Assembly (NCBI RefSeq): GCF_042242105.1
Contig: NC_092022.1
Span: 24,947,001-25,011,000 of the forward strand
Origin: Pempheris klunzingeri
Lineage: Eukaryota; Chordata; Actinopteri; Acropomatiformes; Pempheridae
Direction: 5' to 3'
Length of the DNA stretch: 64,000 nucleotides
Shown: positions 56,840 to 64,000 of the stretch, piece after piece
Layout of the letters: each line of letters begins with the position of its first letter
Position numbering within the stretch: the stretch's first letter is position 1
The notes under the pieces: model-generated
Database searches by the model: none
Seen by the model: only the letters and a program-made list of their open reading frames with translations
Told to the model about the DNA's origin: nothing
Translations under genes and position numbers: made by a program

Positions 56840-59800
56840 GATTGGTCCAAACTTGCCAACCACTTTGCCTTTGGGAGTGTTTAGTTGGACCTTATCCGTG
56901 CATGAAAGCACACAGTGGGCTGCGGCTGCTGCTGCTGGGCAACTGTCCTCCATCGCATCACTTCTCATGCATGTGCTTCCCACTTGCTGCTAGTTGTCCT
57001 CCTGTGGTGTGTTTTAATGCCTTTCATGACTTTCAAGGGGTTTGATCAGTGCTAACCTTAGCCACTGTCAGGCTAGTATTGCTGGCAGTAACATTAAACT
57101 GTAGTGTTGAAAGGATGAGCATGGCGAGAAGGAAGATGTGAGACGAGCACAGGATACAGTTACACTTTTCTTACTCTCTCTCGCTTCTGCCTGCCTAGCT
57201 AAATTAAAAAAACATAGCAGTCTCATGCAGCATTCAGCTGCCCAATAGTCAAACTAAGTTACACTACTGAGGGAGAGACATCCAGTGTCCAAGTTAGCTC
57301 AGGAGGGGCCCCCACCGAGTGTGTGGCCCCAGGCCATCGGCCCCTTTGGCCCCGAAGTCACTTACTCAAGCGTGGAAGTCCTAAACCGGGGAAAAATGTG
57401 AAGCAGCCAGAAAACACTTCCGGACAGATGGAGGGAACGATTGTGTGAATGAGGGATGGAGGGGATGCTGCAGGTGCCGTGTTTACATGAAGCCCGACGC
57501 CTCCAGTTCAGTCTCAGCTGTAGACTGATGCTGCCTTCAGATGCAATTACAGACCATCTGCTCCCGGCCCCAGGGTGGACGGAGGGATGTCAATCATAGC
57601 GCTGTGTGCAGAGTGTGTGTGCCTGGAAATCAAATGAACAAAATCCACGAGACTGTTGACGCAGACTAATGAAAGTCATGTATGTATAGCGCTGACATTG
57701 AAATGAACGGGTGAAGGGAGCTTTCTTTACTCTTCCTTGTGTTCCTGGAACAAACGTAATTCACAGTATTGGCTTTTCTGATATTATAGGAGGCACTATG
57801 AAACATCTCAGCATCTGAGGATTTTATTGCTCGGCTACAATATGATCTCCAAATTGCCTCCACAAAGAAACCACGTTAATATCTGTGATTTATTTTGGGA
57901 TGATCATGCAGACAAGGATGCAGCGCAGGGTAAATCCACTCCTGCAATATTTATCAAAGTAATGCAGATACTGTATGTGTGTTCATGGTGGTCTTATGAT
58001 GATCATTAACTTGAGCTGGGAAAACACCATGTCTTTCATCTATAGTCACATTATTAGATGTAGAACATGGAGCTTCATTTGCACAGTTGTCTGTTTCCGT
58101 GCTCACTGCGCCTCTCATTAGGATGGTAAACATTAATCACGAGGAGCTGTGGTTCTCAAACATGCTCTACATTTTCTGCTTTTCTGTTTAATTTAGCTGA
58201 AAGTGATGGCATGGCCAAATATTCCTAATTCAATGTATTCTACTAACAAGTATAGTTTGCTTCTCAAAGCCTCATGTGTATGTTTTTTCCTCTGTGAGCT
58301 CCATGTTTGTCACAAACACATCACTGAGCACAACACATGAACACTGACTAAAGCCTCACATGTGGATAATCCACCGCTGAAAATAGTTCCCAACAATTGG
58401 ACAATTTCCTCCTGTTGACTGAAGAAAAAAAAAATGTTGTGATGTTATTAGTATTTTTTCATTTTCAATATTGCCCTCCTCATTTAGCCTTAAATGACCT
58501 TACACCTACACCATGGGGAGGGTGTTACGACATTTCTAAGTGGAACATGCTATGTGGTGTCTCTCCTCTCTACAGTACCACAGGGGGGCAGTGCTGCTCC
58601 CTCCCTTTGAAATCCAGTTTCCCAATTAGACAATTTGCTTTCTTCAGAAACATAATTTTCCACAAAAGACAGACGGAGCATTAATTAAGTCATTGCTTGG
58701 CATCAGCCTCCTCGTAATGGAAAGCTGATTTCTTGAGGGATGCCTTCCATTCATCTCTGTGTCTCCTGTGTTTAGTCAAAGTGAAGAGGTCCGCAGATAA
58801 TGAGCTCATTTCCTCACTGCTTGAGCTTTGCTGTGAGGGGAAGAGGCTTTCTGGAAACCATTCCAATTCCAGCAGTGGTTGATTACGACACAGCAGCACG
58901 GGATTGTGTTAAAATGTGTAAAAGATGGAAAGAAGAGAAGAATGTTTTGGTGGAGGTTTTGTTCACGAGACGGCTGCATGAAAAGAAAGTTACCTGTAGG
59001 TGTTCATGAAATAGTGAACATGGTCTGTCTGTATTTGATAGTTCTGTGATTGACTGCCAACCGGTCCAGCTACACCACCTCTCACCAGTGCATGCTGGGA
59101 TATAAGCTCCGGACTCCTGTGTGTGTGTGTTAAGTCAAGCTTTTCTACAATTTTTATATTTTTTCCAGTAAAATACTAAATAATTAGGAGCTGAGAAGGA
59201 AAAGTCACTCTTGGCTGGATGTATATGTGAACATACACTGGTTCAAACTACTTCTAACTTTCCTACCAACCTCAACCTGAATCAACCAATCAGACTGATC
59301 AAGTAGGTGCATGTAACCCACCCGTGATTTAGAAGATGCGGCTCTTCGGGAAGCCGGCGTCACTTATGGTTACCCATAACACCTTTCTCTGCGTGCATCC
59401 ACACAGATATGTACCTGTGTCTTTGTACAGTTATGATTCCAGTCAAAAGGGGTCAGTATACCTCAAATAAAGCACTTATCTGTGTGAAACCCCTCTTCAT
59501 ATACCGCTCTGAAAAAACCCCAAAGAAAACACGTAGAAAAAAACATAGCATTGTGCGACAACATTGCTGAACTTTAAATTAAACTTAAACTGAAACAAGT
59601 CTACCGGGTTGGGAACCTATGAATGATTGAATAAATTACAATAATACAGAAAACCAGTCATTGTCTAACTTGCATTCTAAGATAAATTCCCTCAATACTT
59701 TCTGAAAGTGAATGTCCTGCTGTCCTACACAAGCATGTTAATGTCTGGAGTGGATATGTAGTCAGCTCGCATGGATACATCAAGATATCTCCTTGTGTTC

Positions 59801-60478
59801 TTTGTGTGTGTGTGTGTATAATGTATGTAAATACCCCCCCACACCTAACGGATGGTTCTCTTTGCAATGACTCTCATTATCTATCCAGAGCAATTAGCAC
59901 CAATAGCACCTCTGGCTTGCTTGTTGCCATTTGCCAGCTGCCATGTGCTAAGCTAATGAATAATATACTGTGGCACAGTCACAGGAATGGGTGGAGGTGA
60001 GGTGTGAGCCGATACTAAGGTGAGGGGGAGAGATAACGAAGATGGTATCATGCAGTATTGGTAGGTAACAGCGGTCTAACCTACATATAACATAAATGCT
60101 CCAGGGAAATGTTCCCAGAAGAGCATGTGACTTTGTGTGTTGTGGGTCTGACTGTGCACATTGAATGCTGGAATGTGCAGAGGACTAAAGCAGTCACAGT
60201 TCTTATTTATTAAGTTCACTGAGGAACACTGATTTGATGTCATTAGACTGAAAATGTGCCACATTTTAAAAAATAGTGAAGAAATAACTGAGATAGTGTG
60301 AAAACTAGCGAGCGGCTCATTTAGCATTACAATAGCAGCTGATGATTTATTCTTCGCAATGTTTTAACAAGCTGAACTGCTTGTGTTTGTAGCGCTTGAA
60401 AATTAATTTTACATTCTTTCTTTTGTCTGTCCAACAAAGGAATATAGGACAGAGTTTTGACTGTATTTTTTAAAATCT

Positions 60479-60600
60479 GTGTCCCAGTTACTCAGGGGTT
60501 ACGACCATGAAGAGCATTGCCCCTGGTTTAAGTCCAGGCAAGGATCAATATTACATCTCACCCCCCCCATTTCCTGCCAACATCTAACACAAGCACAAAC
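60479..60600 (+). mobile_element. tRNA-derived SINE head
   Basis: A-box-like TACTCAGGGGTTACGACC and B-box-like GGTTTAAGTCC (60,527-60,537) are followed by the CACCCCCCCCATTTCCTGCC stretch typical of a fish SINE family. The rest of the element is decayed. Confidence 0.55.
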
Positions 60601-61207
60601 TGTAACAGAAAAAGCAGCTGTCTCTCAAAGTGCCCTGCCTTTATGCAAGTATGTTACTACTCACCAGAGAATATCTTTAAAACTGGGAAACTGGTTTTAG
60701 ACTGACATGAGATACTCTCCGTTCTAATGAGATTCTTTCAGAGGTTTATCAGCTCTTTGAGGCAGGGTGGGGCCGAGATCACTGCAGCCTTTAGAGGCCA
60801 CGAAGCAATCAAAGCTGCTTAAATATTCCTTCATATTGTAGTTGGATGACACGCATGCATTTATATGCTGGGTTTAATAAAAGACTCATATCAGCCTCCG
60901 CTATTAGCAAACCAATAAGTCAATACCTCAGTCCCTGGGTGTGTGAGAAGTCTACCCTCTTTCAGTAAAGGAGCGTATCAGTCACATATGAATAACCATT
61001 TCTATGATTAGTTATCTCTGTTTGGTATTTCTACCACTCCTACCCCATGAGCCAGGATTGTCATGCTATTAAAAATGCAAAATCATTTTCATGCTAAAAC
61101 CTCCACTCACATAATCAAGCTCATGACCATCTAGACTGAGCACGGACTTATCAAACAATGGCTCATCCAGCATTAATGTCACCACCGATGACAAAGATAG
61201 GACGGGG

Positions 61208-61209
<2 letters not shown>

Positions 61210-61246
<37 letters not shown>
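61210..61246. repeat. (CA)n microsatellite
   Basis: A pure CA run of about 37 bp. Confidence 0.95.
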
Positions 61247-61247
<1 letters not shown>

Positions 61248-62869
61248 GCATAGCCACGTTGTAAAATGCCAAAGGACATAAATCCCGTCTTAGAAAAACA
61301 CACAGGCTTTGTGGGTGCATCACAAGTCCCCTAGCAACCTCACATACATGAATCAGGCCAACATACATTTCAGTGACAGAGCAATCAATGCAGGCAGCTT
61401 TAGCTGCGTCAGACAAGCTCAAGATGTGGTGATGGAGGGCCACACTGAAGTCTGCGACTCTGCTGCGCTCGTTCACTCTGGTGCCAGAGAATATCCAGTG
61501 GATACATTATTTCCTCATTCAGTAACATTCTTGGAGCTTGTTGACACCACGTTAATGAACACTCGAGAGCTGACTGAGGACCAGAGTCAGTTGGAGTCCA
61601 AATTATAATGTTTTTTATTGGGTTGTGACTTATTATGAGCTGTGACATCCAGCAGAGTAACATTAGCATTCATTTGGAGCTGTTTTTGTGTCCACCTGAT
61701 GAATGGAGTCCAATATTCTCTCTCCTTTGGTTCTGTTATGGTCTCCACCACCTCCTCAGAGAAATATCTGCCTCTTTAGCTGCTAAATGCTTCAGTGTTC
61801 ACCAGCTGCTGTCTGCCTGAGTCTGTCTGCTGTCTGCTGCTGGGCAGGTTGTGTTCACAGGGTTTATCAGAGCTTTTGCACTGAAAACAGCTGCTGCTGC
61901 AGCTGGAAGCCAGATCGATTGAGTCAGTGAGACTGAACCAAGACAGCAAATAGTTGTAGTAGTCATAAAACCAAAAGAAGGGGCTCAAAGAAACTCTCTT
62001 TAGAGTTGAGAACTGCTGAGTTGGTGATATTTGTGGGTTTGTTGCCAATGCCACCATTCACTTGGACTGATGTTCTGAAATTGTATTTTAAATCATCCAG
62101 CACAGACACATATTTTTCAGGTTGACCCCAGTATGCATGTTGCGTTGAGAATTGTTCCCTTATCTGAGCTTCAGCCACCAACACAACAGCAGGTTTGATT
62201 AAGATTAACTGAAGCAGTAACAACAGAATGTCTCAAAGCCATTTTCTAAACTGCTTTGATAGAAGTACAGAAGCTGATCATCGGTTCCTCTGCACAGTCC
62301 AACCCTCCTGACAGCTGTGTTCACCATGTGCACCCTGTGGTACCTTTAAAACCACCACATAGAGATGGAAAACCACACGGGCGTCATGACCACTGAGTTG
62401 TTCTGTAGCCATTTCCATCCTTGCTTGCTACTTCTAAATGGCTAATCAGGGCTGTAGTGGGGGGGTAGTGTTTTAATTGTCATGATAGTTGTCATTTTTT
62501 AAAAGAGTGGCTCCTGTAATCTAGCAGCAGCACAGTGAGGAAACCAACAGGCTGCTCTCTGTGAGATACTGGCTGACAGAGATTAACTGTGTCCAGTACC
62601 ACCTATCTTAATGAATGACTGATACTGGCATTTGTTTTTTTTAAGTATTTGGACAGTTTGAATAGTTTTGCTAGTAGTTTTGACAGTTGATATTTGAAAT
62701 CCAATAAATGAAAATATATAGTACAACTGAATGTTGATTGTTAATAACTTAGTCAGCAGTACACCAAATAAACAACAACAGTGATGGCAATGATACATAT
62801 AGCACAGGCAGCAGTGATTAGGGTCCAACCAACTTGTGAGCATTTTGGATGTTTGAAATAATTCAGTGT

Positions 62870-62930
62870 GAGTTGAGATTGGCTCCCTTAACGATAAGCA
62901 GTATAGATGGATGGATGGATGGATGGATAG
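62870..62930 (+). mobile_element. SINE 3' end with (ATGG)n
   Basis: GAGATTGGCTCCCTTAACGA leads to GATAAGCAGTATAG and four or more ATGG copies. This is the 3' end of the same SINE family that lies inverted at 31,680-32,145. Confidence 0.65.
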
Positions 62931-64000
62931 GTAATTCAGAGTGCTCATCACTCTGCACTCTGTTGAACATGTGGGCTTGTATAATTGAAATGGAGCGACG
63001 TACAAACATTTCTCAGCTTACAGCATGATCAGTGAAGTCTGAGGATGATCCTGACTGAGCTTTGGGACGACTGGCTCGGTGGTTCCTGACAAAATGTCAA
63101 AAATAGGATTTTGACTTTTAAGACCAACAGAGCTAACATGTTAGAGAGAAATTGTTGCCAATACACCTAATTTGCAATGGTGGTTGAATAACTTTGAGAG
63201 CAACTGCATGTGCTATTGCACGCACCACAGACATTTCCATCAGAATGGGTGACGATTATTTTAGCACCACGGCACCTTCTGAGTCCATCTTTCAACAATG
63301 GACACCATGAGTGCAGCATTTTTGTTGAGCCTGGACCCTTCAGGAAGTCTCCTGGAGTGCTTTAGAAAAGGCATGTGAACAAATCACAAAATGCGGTAAG
63401 ACATTGTTATGTAACATATGATTTTAACCCTTCACCCTTTTTTTTTTAACTTGTACTTAGACATGGAATGAGATGGAGTTCCCACTAGACAGCAGACTTA
63501 TCACTTTCTAGACACACTGCTGTTGTGTGTATGTGCGCAGCTTTCACCTCGTTAGTTCACACAGTTCCCATCAATGCTCCAACATGTCCTAGTCCGAGTC
63601 CTTTGATAGTGGTTATCTGAGTCTGACCTGACACTGACTGTTATTTAGCTAAATGAGATTAAATATGTATCCGACACACGGAAAAGAACCACTGCAGCCT
63701 CTAAATCTGACACTCATTATTTTTCATGAGATACTTGATCCAAATTCTTAAGGCCCTGCTTTCAAACAAGCTGAAGTTGATCCACTTAAATTATTGGTTT
63801 GTTATGTAACAGTTGAGAATGCGACTCCTTAAAGTAACATGATGTGATACCCTCGCTGGTCACTTGCATCAGTGCTCCAGCAATTTTCACATTCACATAT
63901 ATATACATCCATGTGCAGTGTGGAGCCCAGCTGCTGTAAAGGAGGCTGGTGCTGCCACACCAGTGGGCTGAGGTGACAAAACACAGTAGAGTCCACTACA

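Larger units (their letters stand above)
53580..64000 (+). other. Probable plch2 first intron, no further exon seen
   Basis: About 10.4 kb without a supported exon. It contains an internally deleted SINE (55,235-55,330), an imperfect inverted-repeat pair (56,467/56,821), a tRNA-like SINE head (60,479), a (CA)n tract (61,210-61,246) and an (ATGG)n SINE tail (62,870-62,930). Some stretches such as 58,690-58,860 look like unique sequence and could be regulatory, but nothing in the window proves it. Confidence 0.45.

Noticed and set aside
61069-61476. A 135-codon minus-strand ORF
   Set aside because: It runs through a (CA)n microsatellite and has no family resemblance.

Overview
The window looks like a percomorph teleost (ray-finned fish) chromosome segment. 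Genes are intron-rich with GT-AG splice sites. They sit among Tc1/mariner and hAT elements, LINE fragments, fish tRNA-derived SINEs, CA/GT microsatellites and minisatellites. Nothing bacterial, viral or CRISPR-like was seen.

Left part (1-31,616): a tandem array of TNF-receptor-superfamily genes, best described as tnfrsf14 (HVEM)-like with some CD40 flavour. A near-identical ~270-bp block recurs at 1, 15,848 and 26,604 and marks the duplication units. Unit 1 (1-15.8 kb) and unit 2 (15.8-26.6 kb) each carry a decayed receptor fragment followed by a full receptor gene. The unit-2 gene (20,879-25,426) looks intact, about 258 residues. The unit-1 gene (10,621-14,975) has no visible first coding exon, one lost ectodomain cysteine and a truncated tail. 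It is split by a Tc1-like transposon in intron 3, and a LINE lies upstream. A third, diverged gene (27,122-31,616) is intact, about 220 residues, with only about 11 cytoplasmic residues. The array continues beyond the left edge, because the window opens inside a copy of the unit-end block.

Middle part (31.6-36.4 kb): no gene; SINE and LINE relics and a mariner-like element carrying a nested LINE piece with a 44-bp minisatellite.

Right part: pex10 on the minus strand (36,476-39,553; six exons, 321 residues, intact RING finger). A long gene-free stretch follows. At 52,830-53,579 there is a plus-strand exon with a start codon, proposed as the first coding exon of plch2; its first intron would fill the rest of the window. 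Neighbouring tnfrsf14, pex10 (minus) and plch2 (plus) match the gene content of human 1p36.32, which supports the gene names. That synteny comes from general knowledge and was not checked by a search.

Functionally, the receptor array would bind TNF-family or Ig-family ligands at the cell surface of immune cells. PEX10 is a peroxisomal membrane ubiquitin ligase, and PLCH2 a phosphoinositide phospholipase C; these neighbours are unrelated in function to the receptors.
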